DNA of 64,000 nucleotides. Origin: Vandiemenella viatica. Lineage: Eukaryota; Arthropoda; Insecta; Orthoptera; Morabidae. The notes beneath the pieces are model-generated. The model saw only the letters and a list, made by a program, of their open reading frames with translations. It was not told where the DNA came from and made no database searches. The translations under genes and the position numbers were made by a program. Position 1 is the stretch's first letter; each line of letters opens with the position of its first letter. The stretch spans positions 142,261,283 through 142,325,282 of the forward strand of contig CM061921.1 of NCBI GenBank assembly GCA_031002005.1, written 5' to 3'. Positions 1-11,589 of the stretch are shown here, one piece after another.

Positions 1-65
1 CGTACGACGCAACAATAAATAAATTAAACAGTTGCATTGGCATTATCATTCAACTGGTAATGGAT

Positions 66-425
66 TGTGCAGAAACTACGTGGCTCGGTCTAGGGGGGGG
101 GGAGGGGTTGGCTGGAAAGCTACATGGAGGAGGGAGGAGGGGGGGTGTTTCCGAGCCAGGCCACGTAGCTATTCATTCATATTATTTGTCATAGTTAAAA
201 TGAGATAGATGACACACAACAGCATGTAAATATTTATTTCCGCTATTTAATTATCCCCGTATGTAATTTACGTTAGTCTGACAAGAGAAAACAGCACAAA
301 ATGTCTTCTGGAGTCATTAGTGAAAAAGGGTCCATGCTACATGGGGGGGCATAAGCCACGTCGGGCTACGTGGGGGAAGGGGGGGTTCACAGGAGGCCAA
401 AATGGAGCTACGTGGTTTATGCACA
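66..425. repeat. Short inverted-repeat (MITE-like) element
   Basis: The two ends are imperfect inverted repeats of about 20 bp: TGTGCAGAAACTACGTGGCT at the left and, read on the other strand, TGTGCATAAACCACGTAGCT at the right. The interior carries further CCACGTAG/CTACGTGG motifs and several runs of 6-10 G. No coding capacity is seen and I could not see a clear target-site duplication. A non-autonomous DNA transposon is the likeliest reading; a chance pair of inverted repeats in G-rich DNA is the alternative. Confidence 0.45.
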
Positions 426-1321
426 CCCCCTAATTACTTAAGCAACTGTGGAAACATGGCCTGCAACAACATTGCATTTACATATAAATCAGTCAATGTC
501 AGATTAATAGAATCAAGAAAAGCTTCTACGACCTTTTGTCATTAAATCGAGTGCGTTTCCAAGGCAATTTTATTACTCAGTAAGTAAACGTATTGTAATA
601 CGCAGATTCATACATCCAATAAGCTACTGATGGCCGCACATCGCGACCAATTGCAAGAGGCCATTTGCCACCAATTGTACTGCTCAGCACTAAATAGTGC
701 AAGAAGAAATAGGTTTTGCTGCTTTTGTTTATGGACGGTTCACACAAAAGAGAAAAATATATATTTCTCGGCGTGATGTCTGCTTTTTATTGATATCAAA
801 TAAAATCGCAATTCACATGGAAATATCCTTGCCTCTGCCCTATTACACACTGCACAGAATCATATTTATACTGAGTCAGAAAAATTCATCAGAGATTTCA
901 CAGTAGTAGTGATCATGTAATGCCAGAGTTTTTACAATAACATTATCTTTGGCGTGCCAATATGTAGAGCAATGGCAGTTTTTCTGAAGTGTTAATTCGT
1001 AACTTTTATGTTGCTTCACGTCTAAGGTAAGTGTGATTTCGCTTCCATGTACACTTATTCTTAAAAGCTATGACCACAGGAACATATGTGGTAAATTTCA
1101 AGCGAATACCGCAAGTCCTTCTTACTCCATTCTTATTTTACAGCTACCTTTCCATATTTATTAGTTTGATAGAAACATATTCCCAAATAATATAGTTCAA
1201 AGAATGTGTGCATGATCAATATACTTCGCCATAACGCTACTCCCAGTCGCTCGCAGTACAGCGATACAGCACTTTTTGAGTGAAGTTTTTGAGGTATCAA
1301 TATATTTTAAAGCTCTAAGAG
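426..1321. other. Non-coding, nothing recognised
   Basis: AT-rich sequence with only short open frames (for example one of 69 codons from 697) that show no family resemblance and no sign of selection I can judge by eye. Confidence 0.6.
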
Positions 1322-2180
1322 GGGTAATATCTAGATCGCGATACCGCTGCAACCACTTACCGCCTCCCGATGTAAACTCTTCCCGATGGAGAGAGTATGA
1401 CGCCACTGTTTTTCCGTGTGTGACATGTTCAGCCTTCAATCGATTTTATAAATTCACGTTAGGCCATAGAACGTAACCAATACTACTAATAATAAAAAAA
1501 ATTACGGATTAAAAAAGTTAAAGAAAATTATTACTTGCACAATTACTAATATTATTATAATATGTACAACATTCGAAACTGATAATTGACATCGTTCGTT
1601 AACGTTATTAGTCACAATTCCTTTGATTTGTATTTGATTCCGTTCTTCTATATTTCGTTGCGTGGCTGAAATTGCTATTAAAATCATTCATACGAAATAA
1701 AATATTTATAAAAACAAGATTTCGTCAATAACTGTTTGCGTTTAGGTTGAAACGCAGCCTGGACCATACTAACAATGATAGATACAATTTGGAAATTGGG
1801 TTTCAGCAATATCGTGTGCGATGGTTACGTTTCACTATGGTCCAGGCTGCATTAAGATGTAAACAACGATAGATACGACATTAGGTATCCGCAATAACAT
1901 GTTTGATAGTTACGTTTCAGTTTGGTCCAGGCTGCATCAAAACCTCATTGCAAATGAATTTATTCCTGCACTACTGGTGCAAAATTAATGATTTCTCGAT
2001 ATAAGACGTATTAGTGATGGACTACTTTCCGTGGAAGGCCCCGTTAGTGATATTTAAAGCTGCGAGCGGAACGTATAAGTCACATTCAGCATCGTAGTGA
2101 CGTCATACTCTCGCCATCCGGAAGTGTTTACATCGCGAGGCGGTAAGTGGTTGCAGCGGTATCGCGACCTAGATATTACC
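1322..2180. repeat. Large inverted repeat with 80-bp arms
   Basis: The arm at 1322-1402 is repeated in reverse complement at 2100-2180 with only a handful of mismatches; both carry the block GGTAATATCTAG followed by GCGATACCGCTGCAACC. The short open frames at 1197-1439 and 1276-1476 lie on the left arm and are shadows of it. The loop is about 700 bp and itself contains a smaller hairpin (1754-1850). A non-autonomous foldback or TIR element is plausible, but the outer limits beyond the arms and any target duplication are not visible. Confidence 0.6.
1754..1936. repeat. Hairpin element plus ~88-bp tandem copy
   Basis: GCAGCCTGGACCATA at 1754 is mirrored by TATGGTCCAGGCTGC at 1836-1850, giving a ~97-bp hairpin. 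A diverged copy of its right part follows directly (about 1862-1936), again ending in GGTCCAGGCTGCAT after GTTACGTTTCA. It is nested inside the 1322-2180 inverted repeat. Confidence 0.55.
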
Positions 2181-3435
2181 CGTCATACAGCAACTGCTTA
2201 TTGTCCAACACCACGATGGTTTGCTTGAAATTTGTGAAGTATGTATATATTTGAAAGCTGCAATAAAAGCACATTCTTAAATAATATTGTCCAAGAAACT
2301 AATGCACAAATTTTCGAACCAAAGGGACAATTCCGTCTAGAGTAGTTTTCATTGCAAGAGTCCGGCGAACACATTTCCTTGAACAATAAAGCCTAAGTAA
2401 ACAGTATGCAATATTTTCAGCACGAAAAGAACGATTTCTACTGATCGAAACTCTTACAACAGCCAGAAAGGTACTAAGGCAATGAAATAATGTTATCCAA
2501 GTGTTTGTTCCGGCGATGTATAACATTTTACAACTTAAGATCATGTGATGCATTTCATCCCAGAAAGTTATGTCACTTGTTCTGTTCAATAACACCGCCG
2601 ACTATTCATGCAACAAGTGTAATTTAGGTGAGTGTGTTTATTGTAAGTTTAGTTACTTATCGCCTCAAATGAATTGCATGGAATTACCACGTTTGCGGTG
2701 GAAATACTTACTTAACGATACCTCGAACAGTTTTAGCGAGGTACAATGAAGTGCTTAAAGTCGTAGGAACTACTTTAGGTAACAGAAACATGCAAATAAA
2801 CCCCAGACACCACAATCTTAACCAGTTAGGTACAAAACATATTCCACCGGTTTCAAATAAACTCACAGTTCCACCACAGACAAATCCGCAGTCTAGACCA
2901 GAGACATTATAAACAAATAAAATGTGTTCAAAGATTTTAGCGGTACATTCAGAGATGGCCTAATTTTTACAATAAAGTTACAGATAATTGGATTATTAAC
3001 TGTGACAGAAATCATAACTTCGATATGGTATGGAAAATACGTAATTAGTGCAGACCATTTTTTCTGCGGATGCTTTCAGAATAATAAAGAACAATACTCA
3101 AATGGTTACAATGGGATTTCCAGCAAATTAATTTATAACCCCTAGAATCAAACGATATACTAGGCTTTCTATATACTATCCTTCTACTTCAGTGGACCTT
3201 CCCAGATAGGCTCAAGTGTGTAGTTAAACTACTTTATTGAAACAAAACCTAAAGAATACACGATAAGTCAGTTATATTGTATTACCATCCAATTTCGTTA
3301 CTAACAGCATTCTCCATATTTTCTAAAAAAGAAATTTCCAACATAACGCAAAAGAAATTAATTTTTTAAATTAAATCATAATTTGGTTATCAAATTGACA
3401 ATTCAACAGAACAAGCTATATATGTGTTCACTGAC
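2181..3435. other. Non-coding, nothing recognised
   Basis: AT-rich. Two overlapping minus-strand open frames at 2198-2595 (62 and 98 codons) show no motif I recognise. Confidence 0.55.
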
Positions 3436-4210
3436 AATATTTCGAAAGCAATAAATAATAAATTAATGTCTGCAGGAATATTTTGTGATTTGTCTAAGTC
3501 ATTTGACTGTTTTGATATTGAAATTCTCATACAAAAATTAAAGCATTATGGTTGGCAATATTAGTAACAGAAAATGTCTCTAGAACACTTAATTATTGCA
3601 TCATGTGATTCACTGGATTCTGTATGGTTTCAGCAGGTATAGAGTAGCTCAGACGTTTATATTAGCTGTACCATTGATTTTGACATGTGTAACTGATATA
3701 CCTTGTGTTATTAATTAATTACGGGACCCATATTTTGGGTATCAAATACAGGAGTTGGAGGGGGTGTAGAGAAGGGCTGCTAGATTTGTCTTTGGAAATT
3801 ATCGCAGAGCACAATCGGTGACTATTAGGGCCTATGATAAGGGAGCTGGAGTGGTATTCGTTGGAAGATAGAAGGTGGGTGAAGAGAGTCATGGGAGTGT
3901 ACAAGGCATATATTGGTGATGAGGCATGGAGAGATATTGGTAGGAGAATTTGGAAAGGTGCGTGGAAGGGTAAAGATGATCATGGCCACAAGCTGGCACT
4001 TTATTTCAGGGTGTGGGAAAATTTTCTTTCGAAGGGAAGGGTGTCAATGATTGGAATAAATTACCAAGATAAATGATGAATAATTTACCAAAAACACTGA
4101 AAGAATTTAAAGGTCAAATTAGCAGAGGGCATAAGTAGGTGGAAGAGGAAAGGAGAAAAATGGGTGTGTTGGAAGATTGCCACCGGACTGTGCGCTCGAT
4201 TTCAATTACA
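3436..4210 (+). pseudogene. CR1-like LINE, decayed RT with internal deletion (copy A)
   Basis: The frame from 3436 to a stop ending at 3563 reads like the palm of a non-LTR reverse transcriptase: the block GIFCDLSKSFDCFDIEIL followed by LIQKLKHYG corresponds to the usual IFLDLSKAFD motif. At 3721-3835 the sequence resumes with the C-terminal block RDPYFGYQIQELEGV then RRAARFVFGNYRR, and 3834-4076 gives ELEWYSLEDRRWVKRVMGVY. The catalytic YADD region between them is missing, so about 500 bp of RT was deleted. The end (NDWNKLP, NNLPKTLKEFK) is the family's normal C-terminus, followed by the 3' tail around 4180-4210. Frameshifts and stops are frequent. It is a dead copy, tail to tail with copy B. 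Confidence 0.8.
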
Positions 4211-4459
4211 TCAAATTAATTAATTAAAAAATTATTACTTCATAAGTACGCCAATTCAGCTGTCTAATTTTATTTACACTCGGGCGTGTTTCGCCTCTTG
4301 TTGAGTACTCTTCTATGTACACTGATGTTCTGTAACATGTTATCGGGTTTTAAATTCTGTACAGAAATGTTTTGTTTACATACAATACCATTGATCTTAT
4401 ATATAGGAATCGTTGTGTAACTTACACTTACATGTTATCGGTTAAAGGAGATATACTGC

Positions 4460-5645
4460 TGAATTGAATTAAAGTGCGATGGAGTGGATGTTCCGGTGGC
4501 AGTTTCCCTCGTAATCTAAAAATACCTTTATTATTATTTTGTATTATTATTATATTATATTGTGTTATCACTATGAGTTTTAAATCCCTCCCTTATCTAT
4601 TTTTGCCATTTACTGATTGTAACCTCAAATTCCTTCAAGGTTTTTGGTAGATAATTCATCACTTCCTGTGTTAATTTATTCTAAACCCTCAGAGCCTTAC
4701 CACAACAGAAAATTTGCAAACTGCCTTACACTGAATGACATCTAGTGCCAGCATATGCCGATTGTCATCTTTACCTTTCACTTACTAATCCTAATTATGC
4801 TACCAATATCCCTCCAAGCCCTGTCACCAAAATTCCCGTTGTACTTTAACAGCACTCTCTTTACCTCCGTCCTGTCTTCCAATGACTACCAATCCAGCAA
4901 CTTTATCATATCAGTTACTTACTGGGTCTTGCGGCAATTCCCACAAACATATCTAGCTGCTCTCCTATGCACGCCCTCCAAATCCCGCCTTTGATAACCA
5001 AAATGTGGGACCCAAACTACACCACTATATTCAAGCAATGGTCTGACCAAAGTTTTCTAAACCATTTACCTCACTTCACTGGTAAATCATTTCATCACTT
5101 TCTCCAGTAAATAAAGGATTTTATTAACATTTTCTGACCACCTGCGCAGTTGAGTTTATCATCAAATGTTATGTCAAGATATTTAAACTCAAAATCTTCA
5201 ACAAACAATTCTGTCTCCACCTTATAACCGTAAAAAAGAAAAAAAAAACCTTTAATTTTTTTATCCGTGTACCAAATAAGAAGACTCTTCTTGGCATTTA
5301 TCTACATTCCATGTTGACCTATCAAGTTACATATTCTTTCAAGATCACTCTACAGCTGTTCACAGTCTTCTCCCGTTTTGATCTTACCATTTACAAAATC
5401 AATCATTAGTATGATGAACAGTAATTGTCCCAGTACTACACTGTGGCACTTCCACCTGTTTTGATACTGCATTTCCTAATCTAACGCTTTGTTTTATGTC
5501 TTTTAAGAATTCCTCTACCCTGGAAGTGACATTTTCATCCGATCCAATAGTTTCCAACTTTTTTAAAAACTATTTTATGTCTCACTAAGTCAAACTAATT
5601 CTACACTATCAACTTGATGTTCCATCATTTTGCCTATCACTAATG
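4460..5645 (-). pseudogene. CR1-like LINE, decayed RT (copy B)
   Basis: Reading leftward on the minus strand, remnants occur in the order expected for a non-LTR RT: a degenerate PQGS-like block near 5450, INQHG-like and YLDITFDDKLN blocks near 5140-5340, then VWVPHFGYQRRDLEGVHRRA and ARYVCGNCRKTQ at about 4900-5020, then the C-terminus. The 3' tail near 4460-4500 contains GCCACCGGA, the same tail motif as copy A. All frames carry stops. The 79-codon plus-strand open frame at 4755-4994 is a shadow of this element. Confidence 0.75.
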
Positions 5646-5674
5646 TTAAACTAATCCCCCTGTAATTTTAATTT

Positions 5675-6020
5675 AATTGCGATGGATCGCACGCACCCGA
5701 GGCGATTTACCTACACACCCATTCCCCCCCCCCTTTTCCTGTATTCACCCTAATTTTGTACCATATAAATTTCAACTTTAAATTTTTTCAGAGTTTTTGG
5801 TAAATTATTCATCAACTCACTTGGTAACTTATTCCAATCCCTGAACCCCTTATCTAAGGAAGAAAATGTTCCCACACCTTTGTCACCAATCCTTTACAAA
5901 CAGAGAACTGTAGTAATCTTTGCTAACCAATATGTATATCCCTCCACCAGTTGCTCCTCTATCTCTGCGGTACACTTTGTAACCATCGGGTAAAACCTAC
6001 TGTCTAGTATTCCTTCTTTT
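5675..6020 (-). pseudogene. CR1-like LINE, RT C-terminus (copy C)
   Basis: The minus strand gives FRDWNKLPSELMNNLPKTLK and then a tail with TGCGTGCGATCCATCGCAATT, trimmed here to its recognisable part, closely matching the C-termini of copies A and B. It is probably the 3' part of the same insertion as the SGNH-like ORF1 fragment upstream on this strand (6280-6700), with the RT core deleted between them. Confidence 0.7.
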
Positions 6021-6279
6021 AACCACGCTTCAACTTCTAAAATTACTTACTCGTGTATTTCTAGTAAGATTCAAATTTTATACTTTGTTGATTATACTTT
6101 TACAGTTCACCAGTAACACTCTTATTATTGGCATTGTGATATTTTCAGCATTAACCTTCGTCTTCCCAGTTATACCCTCGTCAGTTATTATTTCAACAGC
6201 TTCATCTATTTCTTTTGCATTAGTGATTTATTCATCGTAAATCTATAATCAGTATCTTTTTGATTACTTACTTTTATAC

Positions 6280-6700
6280 TCACACCAGCAGCTTGTAACC
6301 TAAAAAACGCACAACCCAGAACCCATTATAACTAAAAGTGGGCTCCCTTTCCGCTCTAGCTAACAACTCAGAAAGTATCTCCATCCTACTTCTATTGATG
6401 TACAGGTGACGCGTGATGAAAACCCACCTACCAATTGTGTCCACAGGTACGACCCCTAAAACGGAACTAATGCCTATCCCAAATAGCACTTCAGTTTCCA
6501 GGTTTACTCTCCTCACAGCTTGGTTCAGCTGTGGCCGATCAAGCTGATTAGAGACCAGCATTAGTTCTAGCCTAGTATGCTGTGCCTCTTTCACCACCTT
6601 CCTCAGATACCACAACTAGTATTCCTATCAGTACTATTGGCCGCACCTTCCACTATCAGTACTAAGTCCTCCATAGTGAAATCCCTAAAAAGTGATCCTA
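6280..6700 (-). pseudogene. LINE ORF1 fragment with SGNH/GDSL-like hydrolase end
   Basis: The minus-strand open frame 6280-6615 (111 codons) ends with WVFITRHLYINRSRMEIL, matching the usual FTRHGLHLNxxGK block that closes the SGNH-like esterase domain found in ORF1 of CR1-type LINEs. The upstream frame (to about 6700) has EDLVLIVEGAANSTD, like the DxVVxxGGxND block of that domain. The stop between the two parts and the lack of an N-terminus make it a remnant. Assignment to CR1 ORF1 comes from family knowledge and order; a stand-alone host gene is much less likely because RT debris of the same strand lies directly downstream. Confidence 0.55.
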
Positions 6701-7440
6701 TATCCTCTTGTATCTAATATTGCATTAAGTTTGAAAAAACGTGTGGTCTGCTATTCAGTGTCTAACTGATCCTACAGAAGAGGTACTACACCTCTCCCAT
6801 AGCTATTGCAGCAGAACCTTTTTCATCCTTTTATATCCCTAAAACAGAGCGGAAAATGCCAAAGAAGAGTCTCATTTAGTTCCCTTTTTCCCTCTGTCTA
6901 ATTTTCCAAGTGAAATATTAAATACAATAATCCCAAATAAGTTTTTAGATTTTTTTCTGGTACTCCTATATTGATATCATATTTCTCATAAATGAACCAC
7001 TAGAATGTATAATAAAATTACACCAGAATATAAACACATTATACAAAAATATCACTTTCACTTTAGAAACAGAACAAAAAAGGTGAATTAAAATTTCTTC
7101 ACTAAGGTATAGTAAAGAACCAAACCAGATACATATTACAGAAACAAAGAAAACTCACTTCAACAGACCACATAATACACTATTCATCACACCATCCATA
7201 CAAACACAGCAGGCTGCATTAAGATACATTTTGAAGAGAATAAGCAGAATCCCATTAACAAAATAAAATTTTCGAATAGAAGTCACTGCCATAAAAGAAA
7301 TAGCTAAGAATAATAAATACAAAATGCACATAATTGATTCATTAAATAAATAATAATAAATTGTCTGGAAAAAGCAAAATCAAAGAATCATACCATTACT
7401 CCACAACGATTCAATCACCAAAACACAAGTGTTGCGTTTT
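6701..7440. other. Non-coding, nothing recognised
   Basis: AT-rich sequence with no motif or long frame. It may include more 5' LINE material on the minus strand, but I cannot show it. Confidence 0.5.
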
Positions 7441-7442
7441 CA

Positions 7443-7510
7443 AGTGGCCGCGTGGTCTGCGTGGTACGTTATATGATCTCAAATTATCATGCTATGGTTC
7501 AAATCCCAAA
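7443..7510 (+). repeat. tRNA-like SINE head or tRNA pseudogene
   Basis: A box-A-like stretch (GCGTGGTCTGCGTGG) is followed about 45 bp later by GGTTCAAATCC, a close match to the pol III box B consensus. The folding of a true tRNA is not apparent and the sequence runs on into AT-rich DNA, so a tRNA-derived SINE remnant is likelier than a functional tRNA gene. Confidence 0.45.
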
Positions 7511-8040
7511 AGTATATTTTGTTTATCTTTAGGTATTGTTGAGCATGATAATTTTAATTTGATTTCAATTTCATTTTCATACTTTTAGTGCGTAAAATTA
7601 TATTTAAAACAAAATCACATTATATTCAATACAGCATCATTTTTTCCCCAGAAAATCATTTTTTCGAAAAGAAGTCTTAACGTGTGCACCGCCGGATTGT
7701 GTTGACGCCGGGTAAGTCACAATTTTTATATTATTTTTCACCTTTTGTTAATAAGTTTGTTGTTTTGATGCGTTTTCTAATAAAATAGATATTTTTATTT
7801 TACTATTATTTTCGTCATTTCCATACTTCCTTATCGTAAAGAAATATTTTAAACGAAACATGTAATATTAAGATCTTTTTTTCTATTATCTAAAATCATT
7901 ATGTTTAATTCCGTGTAGTGGTGGAATACATCTTGGAGAAATGCAGATCAGATCCGGTGGCAATGCCTTTCTAAACTTTTATTATTTTTTTTGAAAAAAA
8001 TACCACAATGTATGGTATGGTTCGTACCGTTCTTTTTTTT
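7511..8040. other. Non-coding flank left of the Merlin-like element
   Basis: AT-rich with T and A homopolymers. I looked for Env-type coding that would match the fragment right of the element at 12650 and found none. Confidence 0.5.
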
Positions 8041-8963
8041 GGTATACATGCAGAATAGGTGTGATTAGAAGGCTGTGATATCTCAGGGTATAGTGCCTAC
8101 CTGCCGCCTTAAGACAGCGCCACTAGCGCACACAGGAAAAGAAAGTTGTAGGAGCGCGCGCATTTGAAATAGGAGCCCGCGCATTTGAAATATAGATTCC
8201 AGTCGAATATCATACACGGTCAATAAAATAACCACCGTTTAAATTTACAAGTGGAACCATGTTTTATTCGTGTCATAAGTGTATTTTAATGATGTACGAT
8301 GTATTTCAGTAAATTTAAAATGCCATATGTACCCAATCTAATTTTCGCATTTGTTCTGCATTAGCGCCGTCCAGACGCAACTTATACATGGTCAGTAAAA
8401 TCACTACGTTGTAATTTCCAAGTGAAACCATGATTTATTCGTGTCACAAGTGTACCTTAAGTATATACAATGTATTTCAGTAAATTTAAAAAGCCATATA
8501 TACCCAATCTAATTTTCACACTTGTTCTGCATTAGCGCCGTCCAGACGCAACTTATAAATAGTCAGTAAAATCACGACGTTGTATATCCCAAGTGGAACC
8601 ATGTTTTATTCGTGTCACAAATGCACTTTAAGTATATACGATGTGTTTCAGTAAATTTAAAAGCCACATATATCCAATCAAATTTTCGCACTTGTTCTGC
8701 ATTAGCGCCGTCCAGACGCAACTTATACATGGTCAGTAAAATCACGGCGTTGTAATTCCCAAGTGAAACCATGATTTATTCGTGTCGCAAGTGTACCTTA
8801 AGTATATACAATGTATTTCAGTAAATTTAAAAAGCCATATATACCCAATCAAATTTTCGCACTTGTTCTGCATTAGTGCCGTCCAGACGCAACTTATACA
8901 TGGTCAGTAAAATCACGACGTTGTAATTCCCAAGTGGAACCATGTTTTATTCGTATCACAAGT
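8041..8963 (+). repeat. Left terminal inverted repeat with 171-bp tandem units
   Basis: After a unique outer segment (8041-8200), a unit of 170-171 bp repeats about four times. The landmark ATTAGCGCCGTCCAGACGCA (one variant) begins at 8360, 8531, 8701 and 8872, giving spacings of 171, 170 and 171 bp. Units alternate slightly (GTGGAACC versus GTGAAACC). The short minus-strand open frame at 8572-8772 is a shadow of the units. Confidence 0.9.
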
Positions 8964-9680
8964 CATTGATTCTTGCAGCATGAGACTACCAGCTGATTTA
9001 ACAAAATCTGTTATCTGTTAAGATATTGAGTGTGTTGAACCCTCAACTGAGTGATGATCGAGTTGCACTTGTCTTTGTAATATCTACTTTTCACGAAATA
9101 TATCACTACCTGGCTATTACACATTATGCTGATAGCAGAAATGATTTAATAAAATAAATGTTTTCCGGTCGAGAAACGTTTACACTCTGAGTAAACTACT
9201 TGCCATTACTCTCTCAAATAGTTTATTTTAGAAAATAATGTGGCTTAGGTTAAATTACTCACAATTTATGTAGGGGTATGCAAAAGGAGCAAGACTGGGT
9301 TACATGACGATTTACGATTTTCTATTAATCATACCAGGCAAAAAAGGATAAAGCGTCGCCGCAAACTCGCAACATCACAAACCCTAGTTATGTAAGAGAT
9401 TCTACTTGGAGTGAGAAGTGGGGATGTGGCATCAAATAATTTAGCATTTACTGACGGGAATTTCTCATAAACGATTATTGACATGGTTTAAAGTATATCT
9501 GTATCCATTCAGGTGATATAACATTCCAACACGTGAATATTAAATAATTAATTATGAAATGTTTACTTATCATCTAATTCGTATTGGTGTGTAAAAGTAA
9601 CTAGAAGAATACAGTATGAGGTACGCAGTATTTGGTAACGGTGGCATTAGAAGGGGGGGGGGAGGAGTGGGGAGTGTCAT
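8964..9680. other. 5' region of the Merlin-like element
   Basis: Non-coding stretch between the left arm and the transposase promoter. It includes a G-run and purine-rich stretch at 9651-9675 immediately before the TATA motif. Confidence 0.5.
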
Positions 9681-9688
9681 TATATAAG
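9681..9688 (+). promoter_or_regulatory. Candidate TATA box of the transposase gene
   Basis: TATATAAG lies 100 bp upstream of the transposase ATG, with a GC-richer GAGCAGAGC stretch following. Position and match are good for a pol II core promoter; no direct evidence of use. Confidence 0.5.
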
Positions 9689-9780
9689 AGCAGAGCTTTG
9701 CAGCTGAACTTTTATTCTTGCAGCAAGCGTCTAGTGTGGTGATCGTGCTCTGTTCTTCGGAATAATTCTTTTTTGCTATC

Positions 9781-10785
9781 ATGGCTTGTCGTGGTCGTCG
9801 AGGAAATAGTACTTGTTTTGTCGGGGAGGATGAGATATTGAATCGAAATCAGTTATTGCAGGAAAGATGGAATATTACTGACATCGTCCTTGCTGTTAGC
9901 GGGGAAGATTTAGGAATATTCAGGTGGCTGGCTAGGCGAAGATTAATTAGAAACTCGTTCATCTGTGAAGTTTGCAATGTTCCCAACGCATTGTACAACA
10001 AGAAGGGAATCGATGGCTACATGTGGGCGTGCAAAAGGTGTAATGCAAGAAGGACTATACGCGTAGGGTCGCTCATCGAGAAAAGCAAATTAAGTTTATT
10101 TCAGATTTTAATACTGATCTACTGTTGGGCTGAAGATATGTCCCAGGAACAGATAGTGAAGGAAGTGAAGTTAGGCGTCTCTACAACGCATACTCAAGTA
10201 GACTGGTGTAACTTCTTGCGGGAAATTTGTACTAAGTGGCTGGAAGCTCATCCAATTGAAATAGGTGGACTGGATGAGAATGGAGAGCCAATTACTGTCG
10301 AAATAGATGAATCAAAATTCGGTAATGCTAAATACAACCGAGGTAGATATACGGAAGGACATTGGGTATTTGGTGGTATTGAAAGAGGGTCAGGCAAATG
10401 TTTCATCGTGGATGTACCAGACTAGAAAAAGACCACACTGACTGCATTAATTCGTCAGAACATCCTTCCAGGCTCCATTATAATGACAGATGCATTTGCT
10501 TCTTACTGTAGTTTGTCAACAACTGCTGACGGTATTTACGGTCATGGTGTAGTCGTACACCAGCGAAACTTCGTTAATCCCGATGACCCTAATATCCATA
10601 CGCAAAATATAGAAAATTTGTGGGCAATAGCAAAAAGTAAGTTAAAGGTGCAACATGGAACATCTAGGCGTCTTTTTCGTAGCTACCTTAACGAGTTTCT
10701 TTGGAGAAACCATTTTGAAAAGAAGGACCGCTTCACAGGGTTCTTATCTTGTGTTTGGGAATTATACCCAATGCTGCCGAATTAA
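9781..10785 (+). pseudogene. Merlin/ISXO2-like DDE transposase, one in-frame stop
   Basis: A 334-codon frame broken only by a TAG at 10423-10425; the part after the stop (to 10785) is in the same frame. The N-terminal third has a zinc ribbon with Cys62, Cys65, Cys84 and Cys87 (CEVC and CKRC). This is the arrangement of IS1595/ISXO2-type transposases. Catalytic acidic residues are in place: Asp in VEIDESKFG (residue 176), Asp in MTDAFASY shortly after the stop, and Glu in TQNIENLWAIAKSKLK. The usual C-terminal block (LNEFLWR) is present. The start at 9781 is the first ATG after the TATA motif and gives a typical length. The single stop makes this copy inactive unless read through; a base-call error cannot be excluded. 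Confidence 0.85.
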
Positions 10786-11589
10786 TTATACCTCCGCTAG
10801 CCTCTATCTGTTTACTCTGACGATAACTGGTTTCGATTCAATACCAACCGATCAACAACTAATTTACCTACCACTGTTATGATATACTGCCAAACGGCTC
10901 TTTTCAGAGCCAACAAATCAATCGCAAAAAACAAACTGTAGTCATAATGTCCAAAAAGGCGAACACCATGTAATTGTAGACAGGGAGAAAAAAAATATAT
11001 AGTTGTCCCATGCATCCATTTCAATTTATACCTTTTTCCGGATTTTTTTTTTTTTTAAAGAATCCTTCCAGCTTTACGCTTTGTCAAAGAACAGGAACAG
11101 AAAAATCATCCATTGTCCCTTCAAAGAAACCATTCCAGTAGTAGCGTGGAGGGATTTGTAGAAACCATAGAAAACCAAAATCTCGATTACACGACAGGGA
11201 TTTGTAGGCACGTCCACCCGAATGCTCAACCAGGGCGTTACCTCTCACCCAACACGTTCAGTTCTAGCCAGCTACTTCTGCCAAACAAATGTTGATAGTT
11301 TTTCTCAACAACCCGAGCGTAGTGGATGAGTTGTTATCGCTATGACCTCGCATTGGCGAGCTACATGGTTTACCCAAATTACACCAGGAAAATGACGGAA
11401 TAATTCCTTCAAAAGGTCAAGGACGAACTTCCCATTCATTATCCCCAGTCCCATCCCGCATCCAATTACCTCAATGTAAACAAGGCGTAAAGCCTCAAAT
11501 AAAAAAGTAAATAAATAAAAATTGTGGTCAAGGAAAACGCGTGTATAACTAGTGTAAATCTTTAAATGAAACTATGTTCCAGGTACGAA
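10786..11589. other. 3' region of the Merlin-like element
   Basis: Non-coding. AATAAA-type motifs near 11498-11520 (AAATAAAAAAG, AATAAATAAAA) could serve for polyadenylation, but lie 700 bp past the stop. Small open frames here overlap nothing recognisable. Confidence 0.4.

Noticed and set aside
8572..8772. 66-codon frame, near-repeated at 11919-12119, looking like a conserved small protein
   Set aside because: Both lie on the 171-bp repeat units in the inverted arms; similarity comes from the DNA repeat.
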